A stretch of 64,000 bases of DNA, taken from an uncultured Alistipes sp. Its GTDB lineage: Bacteria > Bacteroidota > Bacteroidia > Bacteroidales > Rikenellaceae. Location: contig CALDPX010000058.1 of the NCBI GenBank assembly GCA_937911745.1, positions 124,001 through 188,000 on the forward strand, written 5' to 3'. The stretch's first letter is position 1. Each line of letters starts with the position of its first letter. Both the position numbers and the translations under genes were made by a program. Shown here in pieces: positions 23,895 through 33,547 of this stretch. The notes under the pieces were generated by a model. The model worked only from the letters and a program-made list of their open reading frames with translations, did no database searches and was not told the DNA's origin.

Positions 23895-26837
23895 TTAGAT
23901 CTCTTTGTACTCGATAGCGTAGAAGCGCAGACCACCCGAAGGATAGATATAAACGGTTTGGTTGCTTGCCTCGATGTCAAATTCAACCCAAGTGGGCTCC
24001 AAGTGACCACCGGGCTGCTCTTGAACAGCACCATCCTCGCCAACCTGAACTTTCACAAAGCGAGTAAGGTCTTCCGAACCGGTGCAACCTACTTTTACCC
24101 TCAGTGTACCATTCGCGGGAGCAGTGAAGGAGAAGCAACGCTTGGTGGTAGAACCGCCACCATTGGGCTGGAGGTAGTTACCGACCTCCTCGTTGAGGTA
24201 GCCGCGAATGTTGCTGCCACCTGCAACAACCCTCAGACCATCAACGGTAACATCCATATCTTTCGAGCCATCGCTACCCAGAGGTGCGAGCCAATCGAAT
24301 ACCTCGGTTTCCCAAATGGTATCCGAGAAGTTCCACAAGAGTGTCTTCTCGCCACCAACTACAACCTTGTTGATTTTGAGGGTAGCGGAGCCTGCCTCCG
24401 AGCGGAGGTATTTGCTCGAAGTAGCAACGGGAACAGCCACAACCGTGAGGTCGTACTCGCCAACGCCCATTGCGGCAACGGTGGCAGCATCAATAGTGAA
24501 GGTGCACTCGGTCTGCTCAACAGTTGCACCACGCCAAGTAACCTCGTAGTGGTCGGCATTCTCAACAGCATCCCACGAAGCGGTAACAGCCATCTCGCTG
24601 CCCTCGTCTACATTGCGGTTGTCGAACGATACACCGGGAGTTGCAAGCACCTCCATAGTAGCCTCGGGAGTGAGGTCTTTGGTCCAAGCAACGCTTTTGA
24701 GGGTAACGCCGTCCGAAACAACAACCCAAACCTCGTTCTCGCCTACAAAGTCGCCGAAGAGTACCTTGTGAGTCTCGCCGTCGGCAAGTACGGAGTAGCG
24801 GTCCTCGCCCGAGATAACCGAAATGGTCTCAACACCATTTGCGCCCTCGGCAATAACCTCCACACCACCTACGCCATCCACAAGGATGCCAACTGCACCA
24901 TGTGAGGGAGCACCATCGCCACCCAGCACACCTGCCTTCTCAAAGTAGAGACCAAGACCAAGCATTACCTCGGTGGGAGCCTCAGCAGAAGCGTAGATGC
25001 GAGTGTTGTCGATGATGGTGGGAGCGGTGAGAGTCTCGCCATCGAAGATAGACTTGTTGGTGAAGTCCCAAGTGTAGTCCTCGGTAACTGCTACCAACTC
25101 GGTAGCCCTTACGGGAGGCTCGGGAATCGAGAGATGCCACCAGCGGGGGTCACCGGCCTGTTTGTCGGCAATGTCGCTGGTATTATTGAGGTAGAACTTA
25201 CCCGCACCCGAACTCTGGCAAGGATCAACCTCCAAGAGTACGTTGTTCTTCATTGCAGCCTCCTCGGTGAAGGTGTCGCCACCGAAGATGGTTACCGTAT
25301 TGGCACCTGTGTCGAAGAATTTCTCCGAAAGGTTGAAGAAGTAGTTGCCCGAAGATACGGGAGCCGTACCTTTATTAACAAATTTGGTCTTAGCAGCAGC
25401 CGCAGCATCCTCCGAGTTCTGGTTCAATACCACGTTCTTAGTGAACTCAAACGAAGAGGTGGGGAGTTCTTTGGTTACATAGAACAGACCATTGTTGTTG
25501 CCGGCAGCGTTAACAGCCACAGCATTGAAGGTGTTGTTCTTCACCACTATGTTGGCACAAGCACCGTCCATACGGAAGAATGAACGAGCGGCTGTGTGGA
25601 TGGTATTGTTCTGGATGGTGATGTCATTATAACCACTCTTACGAATGTCGATAAGGTCACCGCCGCCAGCACCATCTGCATTGCAGTCGTGAATGTAGTT
25701 ACCCTCGAAGAGAATATCTGCGACAGCGGTGTTACCCGAGTTGTCGTAGTAGAGACATTTGGGGTAGTTTGCAATCTCGCAATTGAGAATCTTAGCAGCT
25801 GTCAAAGCAGCACCCTTATTGTCGGCAAGGTTGTTGCCACCCAAACCGGTACCATCGAGGAAGAGGTCTTCGAGGTGGAAGAGGGTACAAGTAGCCTGCA
25901 ACTGTGCGTTGAACTTAACAAATACGGGTTTGTTACCCTTCTCGTCGGGAATACCTATAATAGTAAGACCAACGGCGGGTTTCTGATCGGTAGTGAAGGT
26001 GTAGGGTACACCGTCATTGTAGGGAACCTCAATGGTGATGTCGCCCGTTGCGCTCGCAATAGCAGCCTCGATAGCCTCAACAGTGTCGAGCCTATTTGCG
26101 CCGGTCAGCACGGGGCGGGTCCAAGCCGTTACGTTACCACGGTTACAGCCCTTACCATAGTAGAGCGAAAGGTTGTAGTGTACGCTTGCGTCCAAGCCCT
26201 CGGCAGTGACGGTGCGTGCAGCAATCATCTCGGGGGTGAGAGCAACAGTAACACTCTTCGCGCCCTTCTTCGAAACGGGCTCGGCACGAAGCGAAGTCAA
26301 ATCGTTGGGATCCAAGCCCTCGCTCCACGAAACAGTAAGAGAATTCTCGGTGCGGGTTACAACCTCAACTTTGAACTTAGTGCGGACAGCAGCTGTCGTG
26401 AAAGATTTCTCCAACACAGCCCACTTGGAGTCCTCCAAGCCGGCAGCGTGTCCCTTAACGCGAACAAAGTAGTCCTTATCGACAGGGAAGTCCTTGACGG
26501 TGCAGGTGCCACCTACAACATCCTCAACAACCCTCACGGGCTCAACGCCCTCAGCGTCCATGTCGGGCAAAACGGCAACATCCTTGCCGCTCTTCTCGTC
26601 GGTAGCGTACTCGGTAGCCTCATACACCTCAACGGTGTGCTTCTCGGTACCCTCCATAGCATCCCACGTAAGTGTTGCCGCATTACCCAGTTCGGCAACA
26701 ATCTCCGCTTCGAGGTTGGTGGGAGCAAGGCAGCGACCCAACTCAAAGCCCTCGATGATGTCGCCCTGGTCGGCAGCACAGCCAACCATAGTCGCCATCG
26801 AAGCGATAAGTGCTATATTTCTAAATAATCTTTTCAT
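23895..26837 (-). CDS. Surface lipoprotein with Fn3-like and beta-helix domains (DUF4957/DUF5123-like)
   Basis: A 980-residue exported lipoprotein (lipobox MATMVGC near residue 20). Residues 35-240 look like two Fn3-like domains (LAPTNLEAEIVAELGNAATL; FKVEVVTRTENSLTVSWSEG). Residues 250-570 form a right-handed beta-helix-like region with repeated Asn turns (NTAVADILFEGNYIHDCNAD; NIVVKNNTFNAVAVN), resembling the DUF4957/DUF5123 pectate-lyase-like proteins of Bacteroides pectin loci. Further beta-sandwich segments follow, the last looking like a carbohydrate-binding module. No lyase catalytic residues are evident. It takes the SusE/F place directly after susD (19 bases), so a glycan-binding role at the cell surface is likely (inference). 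Confidence 0.8.
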   Translation of the reverse strand: MKRLFRNIALIASMATMVGCAADQGDIIEGFELGRCLAPTNLEAEIVAELGNAATLTWDAMEGTEKHTVEVYEATEYATDEKSGKDVAVLPDMDAEGVEPVRVVEDVVGGTCTVKDFPVDKDYFVRVKGHAAGLEDSKWAVLEKSFTTAAVRTKFKVEVVTRTENSLTVSWSEGLDPNDLTSLRAEPVSKKGAKSVTVALTPEMIAARTVTAEGLDASVHYNLSLYYGKGCNRGNVTAWTRPVLTGANRLDTVEAIEAAIASATGDITIEVPYNDGVPYTFTTDQKPAVGLTIIGIPDEKGNKPVFVKFNAQLQATCTLFHLEDLFLDGTGLGGNNLADNKGAALTAAKILNCEIANYPKCLYYDNSGNTAVADILFEGNYIHDCNADGAGGGDLIDIRKSGYNDITIQNNTIHTAARSFFRMDGACANIVVKNNTFNAVAVNAAGNNNGLFYVTKELPTSSFEFTKNVVLNQNSEDAAAAAKTKFVNKGTAPVSSGNYFFNLSEKFFDTGANTVTIFGGDTFTEEAAMKNNVLLEVDPCQSSGAGKFYLNNTSDIADKQAGDPRWWHLSIPEPPVRATELVAVTEDYTWDFTNKSIFDGETLTAPTIIDNTRIYASAEAPTEVMLGLGLYFEKAGVLGGDGAPSHGAVGILVDGVGGVEVIAEGANGVETISVISGEDRYSVLADGETHKVLFGDFVGENEVWVVVSDGVTLKSVAWTKDLTPEATMEVLATPGVSFDNRNVDEGSEMAVTASWDAVENADHYEVTWRGATVEQTECTFTIDAATVAAMGVGEYDLTVVAVPVATSSKYLRSEAGSATLKINKVVVGGEKTLLWNFSDTIWETEVFDWLAPLGSDGSKDMDVTVDGLRVVAGGSNIRGYLNEEVGNYLQPNGGGSTTKRCFSFTAPANGTLRVKVGCTGSEDLTRFVKVQVGEDGAVQEQPGGHLEPTWVEFDIEASNQTVYIYPSGGLRFYAIEYKEI

Positions 26838-26856
26838 ATCTTCTTCAATCTATTGG

Positions 26857-28695
26857 TTATTTTAATCCTGCTGTGGTGTAGCCATAGTCATTCACAAGGC
26901 AACCCTGTGCATTGATAGCATTGGCATCGAAGATAGGCCAGTATTGGCGGTCGTCGGGATCAACACCTGCGGTGATGACACTTGCAGCCTTGGTCTCCAT
27001 AATCTCCTTATTGCTGCTGTCGACCTTCTTGGTGATATACTCACCCTTCTCTTTCCACTCTTTGCCTTCGGGCTGTACCCTCTCGCCATCGAAACCACAG
27101 AACTCAATGCCACCCTCGACAACTCTATACCATACGTCGCCCTCGGGATTGAGGTGTGCGTAGTCGTTGCGAGTGTTTTTAAGGTCGCGATAGTCCTCAA
27201 CAGACTCCCTAACCTTTGCACCAAGTTCGTTCCAACGGATAAGGTCGCCCTTACGCAAGAACTCGCCCACAAACTCCAACTTACGCTCCTCCTTGATGGC
27301 TTCGAGCATATCTGCTTTGTTGGCAGCATTCTCGGCAATGTAAGCCGCAGCCTCGGTAGCGTCAGTAGCCCTCTCGCGTACCTGCTGGAAGTAGCCCTGA
27401 GCCTTGTCGAGTTGGTTCAGTTCGTTTGCCATCTCGGCAGCCATCAACAAGATATCCGACCAGCGCATAACAACGGGTTTAACACCGTCGTCGTTGCCAC
27501 CGGTGTAGGGGTGGTTGGTCTGCCACTGGAAGCGGAATTTGCCGAAGTACCAGTTCTCGATACCTGCGGGCTCAATAACGCCATCCTTCTCGAACTTGTA
27601 GTTTACGCAACTAACATTCCTACGGCTATCCTCCTTCTTGTAGTCGAAGAAGAGCGAAGGTGCAGGACCTACCGTACCGCCACGACCGCTACCATTGTAG
27701 TCGGTGCGAACAGCGAATGTGTAGTTCCACCTACCACGCGAGTCGCCAAAGGGAATTACAAACAGTACCTCTTTGCCTGCGGGAAGGTTGTCGTTGCTGA
27801 AATTGTTGAAGTCTTTCCACAACTGCTCGTAGTCCTCGTAGAGAGCGCAGTTGCTACCATTGATAACCTCCTCCAACATTGCCAATGCGCCATCCTCGCC
27901 ACCATAGAGAGCCTCAGCATTCAGGGCGGGGTCAACGCTCAAACGGCGCGAACCGATGTTGCCTGTGCCAACCATACCGTCGTCGGGACGCTGTGCGTAG
28001 CCGGCAGCAGCCAAAGCGATACGAGCATAAAGACCAACGGCAAACTCTTTGCTTACGCGGTCGGTACGCATAGTCTGAGCAGTGGTTGCGGCGTAGGGCA
28101 GATAATCCTTAGCCTCTTTCAGGTCGGCAAGAATCTGCTTGTAGATTACGTCACGGTCGCTCTTGGGGAGGTAGATAGTCTCGGGCGAAATGGGCTCGAA
28201 ACGAGCAGGTATATCACCCCAAGCCTTAATCATATCGAAGTAAATCATTGCACGAAGAGTCAAAGCCTCACCGAGCAAGTATGCCATATCGGCATTCTTA
28301 TCCACATTGCCATAAGCGCGAAGACCTTTGATGCAAATGTTAGCCCTCTCAATACCGGCATACATCTCACTGAATGGACCGTTGTCGAGGTTGAGTTGGG
28401 AGTTGTTGGTGGTAATGCCATAAGTGGCAATCTCCGACTTCGCATCAGAAGTGGTCGAAACATACCATTCGGCGTCGGTGTTGAAGCCGTACCAAGGAAG
28501 GAAGCGACCACGGTAGTTGTTGGTGTGACCGAAGGTCTCCGAAATAGAGAATACATTATACTCTGCCAAAGTATAGTTCGAGAAAACAACCGACTCGTCA
28601 AATGTCGAAGGCGATTCGCTTTCAAGGAAGTCCTCACCACACGAAACAAGAGTGGCAGACAAGGCAATCAAAAGTATATATGCAAATTTTTTCAT
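26857..28695 (-). CDS. SusD/RagB-family surface glycan-binding lipoprotein
   Basis: Outer-membrane lipoprotein that lids the SusC channel and captures oligosaccharide. About 612 residues. The signal peptide MKKFAYILLIALSATLVSC has its lipid Cys at residue 19, followed by GEDFLESESPS, the standard SusD opening. SusD TPR-like helices are visible (LTLRAMIYFDMIKAWGDIP near residue 140; KQILADLKEAKDYLPY near residue 185), and the C-terminal part has MRWSDILLMAAEMANELNQL near residue 410. The ATG at 28695 begins the signal peptide; an upstream ATG at 28704 is possible. It lies 20 bases after susC. The ligand is inferred to be a pectic oligomer from its neighbours. Confidence 0.95.
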   Translation of the reverse strand: MKKFAYILLIALSATLVSCGEDFLESESPSTFDESVVFSNYTLAEYNVFSISETFGHTNNYRGRFLPWYGFNTDAEWYVSTTSDAKSEIATYGITTNNSQLNLDNGPFSEMYAGIERANICIKGLRAYGNVDKNADMAYLLGEALTLRAMIYFDMIKAWGDIPARFEPISPETIYLPKSDRDVIYKQILADLKEAKDYLPYAATTAQTMRTDRVSKEFAVGLYARIALAAAGYAQRPDDGMVGTGNIGSRRLSVDPALNAEALYGGEDGALAMLEEVINGSNCALYEDYEQLWKDFNNFSNDNLPAGKEVLFVIPFGDSRGRWNYTFAVRTDYNGSGRGGTVGPAPSLFFDYKKEDSRRNVSCVNYKFEKDGVIEPAGIENWYFGKFRFQWQTNHPYTGGNDDGVKPVVMRWSDILLMAAEMANELNQLDKAQGYFQQVRERATDATEAAAYIAENAANKADMLEAIKEERKLEFVGEFLRKGDLIRWNELGAKVRESVEDYRDLKNTRNDYAHLNPEGDVWYRVVEGGIEFCGFDGERVQPEGKEWKEKGEYITKKVDSSNKEIMETKAASVITAGVDPDDRQYWPIFDANAINAQGCLVNDYGYTTAGLK

Positions 28696-28715
28696 ATCAA
28701 TCATCTTTTAGAGGG

Positions 28716-31700
28716 TTAGAAGGAGAGATTCACACCAAATACAACGCCCCTGCTCTTAGGATATGCCGAGTAGTCAACACCGGGAGTAAGAGGAGTAGCA
28801 CGGCGGGTATCAACCTCGGGATCGTAGCCCGAATAGTTGGTCCACAACCAAAGGTTGGTGCCTGTAACATAGAAACGCAAATTGTCAACGCCAATACGTT
28901 TGGTGAGGCGTGCGGGGAAGGTGTAACCAACAGTTGCGCTGGTCAAACGAATAAACGAACCATCCTCAACAGCAGCGTCGCTGAATACAGCGTTGCCAAT
29001 GATAGGCGAGCCCTGGGTCTTGCCTTCGTTGACAGCAGCAAGTTGCTCGGCATCGGTAATCAATTCACCTGTGTTCCAGTCGATGTTGGTCCAACGCTGG
29101 TCGGTGGACATCGACGAAAGAAGGTTGCGATACTGATACTTGCGAGTCGAGGTGAACTCAACAGCGTTGGCGTTGTAGATGTTGTTGCCAAACACAGCGT
29201 TGAAGTTTGCCGAGAAGTCGAAACCATAGGCATAACCCGAAATGGTCAAACCGCCGGTCCAATCTGCCAAAGCGTTACCAATGACTACCTTATCGGCAAC
29301 GGTCAGTTTACCATCGCCCTTGTAGCCAACAAGATTACCCTCCTCGTCGTATACGGGAACGGTGGGCTGATCTTTGAACTTGCGAACACCGGGACGGAAG
29401 TAGTCCTTACCAACAATGTCGGCAGCGTCTACATAACCCTCCACATCTTTGCGGAGTTCCCACTTGCCATCCTTGTAGTTGAAGTCGTCAACGGTGTAGA
29501 AGCCGTCGCTCTCGTAGCCATACATATTACCAAGAGGCTGACCCTCCTGTACGAGGTAGTCGGTACCAATCTCGGTCGAAGCCCACATACTCTGCGACTC
29601 AATGCTATCCAGACCACCAAGATTTACCACCTTGTTGCGGTTGTATGATGCGTTTGCCGAGATGGTCAAACCTGCATTCTTGGTCTGGAAGATGGTGAGG
29701 TTCAAGGTAGCCTCCAAACCCTCGTTCTGAGTCTCACCCAAGTTGCGATACTGGTTGGTGTAGCCCGTACCAGCGGTGGGGAAGAGAATCAAAAGGTCTT
29801 TTGTGTTGTTCTTATACGCCTCAATCGAACCACTTACCATACCTCCGTTAAACGAGAAGTCCAAACCGAGGTTGTGGGAAATGGTGGTCTCCCATTTCAG
29901 GTCAGGGTTGGGCATTGTGGTGCCTGCCGACCAATAGGTCGAACTCTGCGAAATCCAGTCGCTACTCGAACTTGCTTTGAAGGTCTGAGTGGTCTGTCCC
30001 GAGGGAATGTTGTTGTTACCGGCAGTACCGTAGCTGTAACGCAGTTTCAGGTTGTCGAGCCATTCAGCATCCTGCAACGAACCAATCTCCGAAAGACGCA
30101 ATGCGGCAGCAGCCGAGGGGAAGTAACCCCAACGATTTGCGCCCAAGAACTTCGAAGAACCATCGGCACGCATTGTTGCCGATACGGAGATGATGTTGTT
30201 CCAATCGTAGTTCGCACGAGCAAAGAACGAGAGGAGTTTGTCGTCGGGATTGTAGTATTGGTTGGTCGAAACGGCAGTACCCGAAGCCATAAAATTCCAC
30301 GCCTGCTCGGCAGTGAAGAACACGGGCAGAGCCTCAACCCACGAGGTGAGTTGGTTCGACTTGGTAAGCAGGTACTCCTGACCTACCAAGATGTCCAATT
30401 TGTTGGTGTCCCAATCCAAAGCCTCGCCAATGTTGTAGTGCAAGGTATTGGTATTGCGCAATTTGGTACGATCATAATCTTTGTACTGCGTTGCGGGCAT
30501 ACCCTTGGTTTGGGCGTTGTTGTTTACATAGTAGGTGGTCAGACCATAGAACCTGTTGTCAACCTGGGAGTAGGAATCCAAACCGCCGTCTACTTTCAAG
30601 GTCATACCTTTGAGCAATTTGAGCGATACGGCACCGTTGATGTTCCAGTTCTGACGGCTACGTTTGCTGTCATTGTCGGCAACCGACTGCAATGGAGGTG
30701 CATTATCACCATAGTCCTCTTCGAGGTCGCTGCTCTCCACCGAACTCTCCAATGGAATGGGAGTGTAGGCGATGGCGTGTTTCAGACGACCGTTACCCGA
30801 AGTCGAACCGCTATCGTTCACCGAGTTGGCACCGCTACCGCGTACCTGAGTGTCCGAAAAACGTACCGAGAAATCAAATGAAACCTTCTTGTTGGGTTTG
30901 AATTTGGTCTTCAAGTTGAGGTTGTCGCGAGTGTAGGTCGAACCTTTCATGATAGCATTGTCGCCCATGTGAGCAAAACTTGCTGTCCAATTGAAGGTGT
31001 CGCTACCGCCCGAAAGCGAAATGTTGTGGTTGTTGGTGGTGCCTTGGTTGCCAAACACTTGTGCAACATAGTCGTTCTTGGCGTGACCAGCATAGAGGTC
31101 GATATCGCAGAACTGACCAAAGACGGGTTCGTAAGCCGAATCCACCTTGCCACGAATCATTGCCAACTCATACTGCAACTTAACAAACTCCTCGGTGTCG
31201 AGAGTGACCAGAGCGTCTTTGTTCGCGATGCTCTTAACACCCATATAACCGTTGTAGTTAACCGTCAAACGTCCCTCCTTACCGCTCTTGGTGGTAACGA
31301 TGATAACGCCGTTTGCACCTCGCGAACCGTAGATGGCGGTCGAGAAGGCGTCTTTCAGCACGTCGATGCTTTGGATGTCGCTCGAAGGAATGTCGTTGAT
31401 GCTCTCAACGGGGAAACCATCCACAATGTAGAGAGGGGCGGAGTCCTGAGTGATAGAACCACCACCACGCACACGAATCTTGATGTCGGCGTCGGGATCA
31501 CCCTCAGTGGTGGTAACCTGCACACCTGCCATCTTACCCGAGAGCGCCTCCGAAACGCTGGTTACGGGTTGTGCAACGAGGTCCTCGGCGCCCACCGAAG
31601 ATACCGAACCGATAAGGTCCTTGCGCTGTACGGTAGCGTAACCTACGACCACCACATCCTCCATCACCTCGGCGTCACTTTCGAGCACGACGTCGATGCG

Positions 31701-31970
31701 GGTGCGGTTGCCTATGGCTACCTTTTGGTCTTTCATACCGAGGTATGAGAAAACCAAACTTTGCTGCGATGCGTTAGGAATGTCGAGGCTCCACTCACCT
31801 TTTGCATCCGTAGATGTACCATTGGTGGTGCCATCAACTACCACCGATGCTCCAATAACGGGATCTCCGGCAGAATCCTTAACAGTACCGCCAACCTTTT
31901 GAGCCTCTGCCACGAAAGCCAGACTCAACCCCAAAATCAATAGGGCAAACTTTTTAGTAAAGTTTCTCAT
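28716..31970 (-). CDS. SusC/RagA-family TonB-linked outer-membrane transporter
   Basis: TonB-dependent porin for oligosaccharide uptake, 1084 residues. A signal peptide (FALLILGLSLAFVAEAQ) is followed by a carboxypeptidase-regulatory-like domain (VGGTVKDSAGDPVIGASVVV, residues 27-110), the plug with EALSGKMAGVQVTTTEGDPD, IRVRGGGSI and the SusC signature YGSRGANGVIIVTTKSG near residue 220, and a beta-barrel ending in a C-terminal aromatic (VVFGVNLSF). It has no N-terminal signalling extension, so it should not work through an anti-sigma factor; the HTCS is the likely controller. Leader of about 141 bases from the -7 box at 32112. Confidence 0.97.
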   Translation of the reverse strand: MRNFTKKFALLILGLSLAFVAEAQKVGGTVKDSAGDPVIGASVVVDGTTNGTSTDAKGEWSLDIPNASQQSLVFSYLGMKDQKVAIGNRTRIDVVLESDAEVMEDVVVVGYATVQRKDLIGSVSSVGAEDLVAQPVTSVSEALSGKMAGVQVTTTEGDPDADIKIRVRGGGSITQDSAPLYIVDGFPVESINDIPSSDIQSIDVLKDAFSTAIYGSRGANGVIIVTTKSGKEGRLTVNYNGYMGVKSIANKDALVTLDTEEFVKLQYELAMIRGKVDSAYEPVFGQFCDIDLYAGHAKNDYVAQVFGNQGTTNNHNISLSGGSDTFNWTASFAHMGDNAIMKGSTYTRDNLNLKTKFKPNKKVSFDFSVRFSDTQVRGSGANSVNDSGSTSGNGRLKHAIAYTPIPLESSVESSDLEEDYGDNAPPLQSVADNDSKRSRQNWNINGAVSLKLLKGMTLKVDGGLDSYSQVDNRFYGLTTYYVNNNAQTKGMPATQYKDYDRTKLRNTNTLHYNIGEALDWDTNKLDILVGQEYLLTKSNQLTSWVEALPVFFTAEQAWNFMASGTAVSTNQYYNPDDKLLSFFARANYDWNNIISVSATMRADGSSKFLGANRWGYFPSAAAALRLSEIGSLQDAEWLDNLKLRYSYGTAGNNNIPSGQTTQTFKASSSSDWISQSSTYWSAGTTMPNPDLKWETTISHNLGLDFSFNGGMVSGSIEAYKNNTKDLLILFPTAGTGYTNQYRNLGETQNEGLEATLNLTIFQTKNAGLTISANASYNRNKVVNLGGLDSIESQSMWASTEIGTDYLVQEGQPLGNMYGYESDGFYTVDDFNYKDGKWELRKDVEGYVDAADIVGKDYFRPGVRKFKDQPTVPVYDEEGNLVGYKGDGKLTVADKVVIGNALADWTGGLTISGYAYGFDFSANFNAVFGNNIYNANAVEFTSTRKYQYRNLLSSMSTDQRWTNIDWNTGELITDAEQLAAVNEGKTQGSPIIGNAVFSDAAVEDGSFIRLTSATVGYTFPARLTKRIGVDNLRFYVTGTNLWLWTNYSGYDPEVDTRRATPLTPGVDYSAYPKSRGVVFGVNLSF

Positions 31971-32111
31971 GGTTTTTTTGGTTAATGTTAATGAATAATT
32001 AGGTTGATATTTTGTTTGTTAATTGTGTTTTGTATCGGTTTGTGACCAAGTTTTCAGGTTATTTTGAGCCTTTGTGGGGCGTGTGTCAGTCGCCAGGCAA
32101 TTTGCTCAATG

Positions 32112-32221
32112 CAAATTTAAGAATTTTCTCCCATATAATATATGTAAAAATTGCCTATTTATGAGGATTTTTTATCACACCCGCAATTGGCATTTTGTCC
32201 CATAATGAGGTGATTTTTATC
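32112..32221 (-). promoter_or_regulatory. susC promoter with tandem operator-like half-sites
   Basis: The -7 box is TAAATTTG (plus CAAATTTA, 32112-32119). Upstream are up to four half-sites (plus TTGCC at 32151-32155, TTTTTTATC at 32168-32176, ATTTTGTCC at 32192-32200, TTTTTATC at 32214-32221) spaced 21, 23 and 22 bases. The first is the weakest match, but its core G (32153) lies 34 bases from the box, as in the uxaC promoter. On the minus strand the half-sites read G(A/G)(C/T)AAAA. Confidence 0.55.
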
Positions 32222-33437
32222 ATTTTTGCACCCCTTCATATTCGAGCGAAGCCCAAATGAATGGACCAACACCCTTGCAATCGTTCTCGATGATAGGCTC
32301 TGAGAGGTAGTAGGCAAAGTCGCCCATACGGTTTTGCTTGCCACCCAAGCCACCCACAGCGCAGCAATCCGTCATGGAGATTGTGCCGTCGGCGTTCTCC
32401 CTGATGAAACGCTCCACAAACTGCTCATAGAGCCTTCTGCCCTCCTTGCCACACTCGGCATCCACAACGCCCAGGCGTGACGCCTTCATCATAGCATAGA
32501 CGAGCATTATGGAGCCCGTAGACTCTTCGTAGTTGCCCTCACGAGTGGGGCAATCCATTACCTGATACCACATTCCGCTCTTGGGGTTGGCATAGCGGGG
32601 AATGGTCTTGAAGATATGTTGAAGTATGGTCACCAGGTGGTCGCGTCCCACCACATCGGAGGGCATAATGTCGAGCACCTCTACAATAGCTACCGTATAC
32701 CAGCCCATAGCACGCAGCCAAGCGTGTTGGCTCTGTCCGTTCTCGGGGTTACACCAGAACATCTGCTTCGAGGAGTCCCAAGCGTGGCGGAAGAGTCCCG
32801 TTGAGGGGTCGTAGGTCTTCTCGGCAACAAGTGTGAATTGGCGAACTATATCCTCCCAGCCGTGCGAGGCATCCACATCCTCGTTTGAGCCGTAGCGCAC
32901 AAGGTATTCGCTCTTGAAGGGTTCTGCCATATAGAGTCCGTCGAGCCACATTTGGTTGGGATAGGCTTTCTTGTGCCAATAGCCGCCCTCAGGGGTGCGG
33001 GGCTGACCTTCGAGTTGGCTCCACAGCAGTTGTTGAGCCTCGCGATAGCGCTGCTCTCCCGTAATATCCCACGCACGATAGAGGAGTCTGCCGGGGCAGA
33101 TGTGGTCGAGGTTGTAGTTGGATAGTTTGTAGGTCACAATGGAGCGACCATCCTCGCCCACCATCCTTTCGAGCCACGATAGGGCATAATTCGTAAACTC
33201 CTCGCGCCCATATCTCTCGCCCGCATCCATTATGGCGAGCAGTTCCAAGCCTGTGGTGTAGTTCCACTTGGGCTTCTTCACTCCGTCCATCGTAATGGCG
33301 TCGGGTATGCGTGTCATTTCGCTCTCTGCCATCCTTATCGAGAGAGGTTTGTCGCTGCTTTCGAGTAACCCTTTGGGTGTACACGAAGCCACCATCATTG
33401 CCAACATCGTGGCACACAAAATCAACTTACTTTTCAT
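32220..33437 (-). CDS. GH105 unsaturated galacturonyl/rhamnogalacturonyl hydrolase
   Basis: Releases unsaturated galacturonate from the non-reducing end of pectin oligomers produced by lyases. About 405 residues with a lipoprotein signal peptide (LCATMLAMMVASC), so it acts outside the cytoplasm. The (alpha/alpha)6 barrel motifs include MWLDGLYMAEPF near residue 164, whose Asp matches the catalytic Asp of YteR, then HAWDSSKQMFWCNPENGQSQ near residue 226 and WLRAMGWYTVAIVEVLDIMP. GH88 is related but this arrangement is closer to GH105. ATG at 33437 was chosen to begin the signal peptide. It follows the HTCS after 89 bases of 7-bp repeats and probably ends that operon. Confidence 0.9.
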   Translation of the reverse strand: MKSKLILCATMLAMMVASCTPKGLLESSDKPLSIRMAESEMTRIPDAITMDGVKKPKWNYTTGLELLAIMDAGERYGREEFTNYALSWLERMVGEDGRSIVTYKLSNYNLDHICPGRLLYRAWDITGEQRYREAQQLLWSQLEGQPRTPEGGYWHKKAYPNQMWLDGLYMAEPFKSEYLVRYGSNEDVDASHGWEDIVRQFTLVAEKTYDPSTGLFRHAWDSSKQMFWCNPENGQSQHAWLRAMGWYTVAIVEVLDIMPSDVVGRDHLVTILQHIFKTIPRYANPKSGMWYQVMDCPTREGNYEESTGSIMLVYAMMKASRLGVVDAECGKEGRRLYEQFVERFIRENADGTISMTDCCAVGGLGGKQNRMGDFAYYLSEPIIENDCKGVGPFIWASLEYEGVQK

Positions 33438-33446
33438 ATTTTTTAG

Positions 33447-33547
33447 CATTCAGCACTCAGCATTCAGCACTCAGCATTCAGCTGTCAGCTATTAATTCTC
33501 AACTCTCAACTCTCAATTCTCAATTCTCAATTCTCAATTCTCAATTT
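33447..33547. repeat. Long 7-bp tandem tract between HTCS and GH105
   Basis: Six units of CAYTCAG/CTGTCAG are followed by about eight units of AAYTCTC. The second array runs into the 3' end of the HTCS gene, so the final residues of that protein (RIEN and the stop) are written by the repeat. The period of seven means that gain or loss of a unit would shift the reading frame at the very C-terminus. Confidence 0.75.

Noticed and set aside
26944..28719. Open frame of 591 codons on the plus strand opposite susD
   Set aside because: SusD on the minus strand has a signal peptide and clear family motifs; the antisense frame has neither.
33447..33547. CRISPR-like array
   Set aside because: Units are only 7 bp with no spacers, so it is a simple tandem repeat. 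No cas genes are present.
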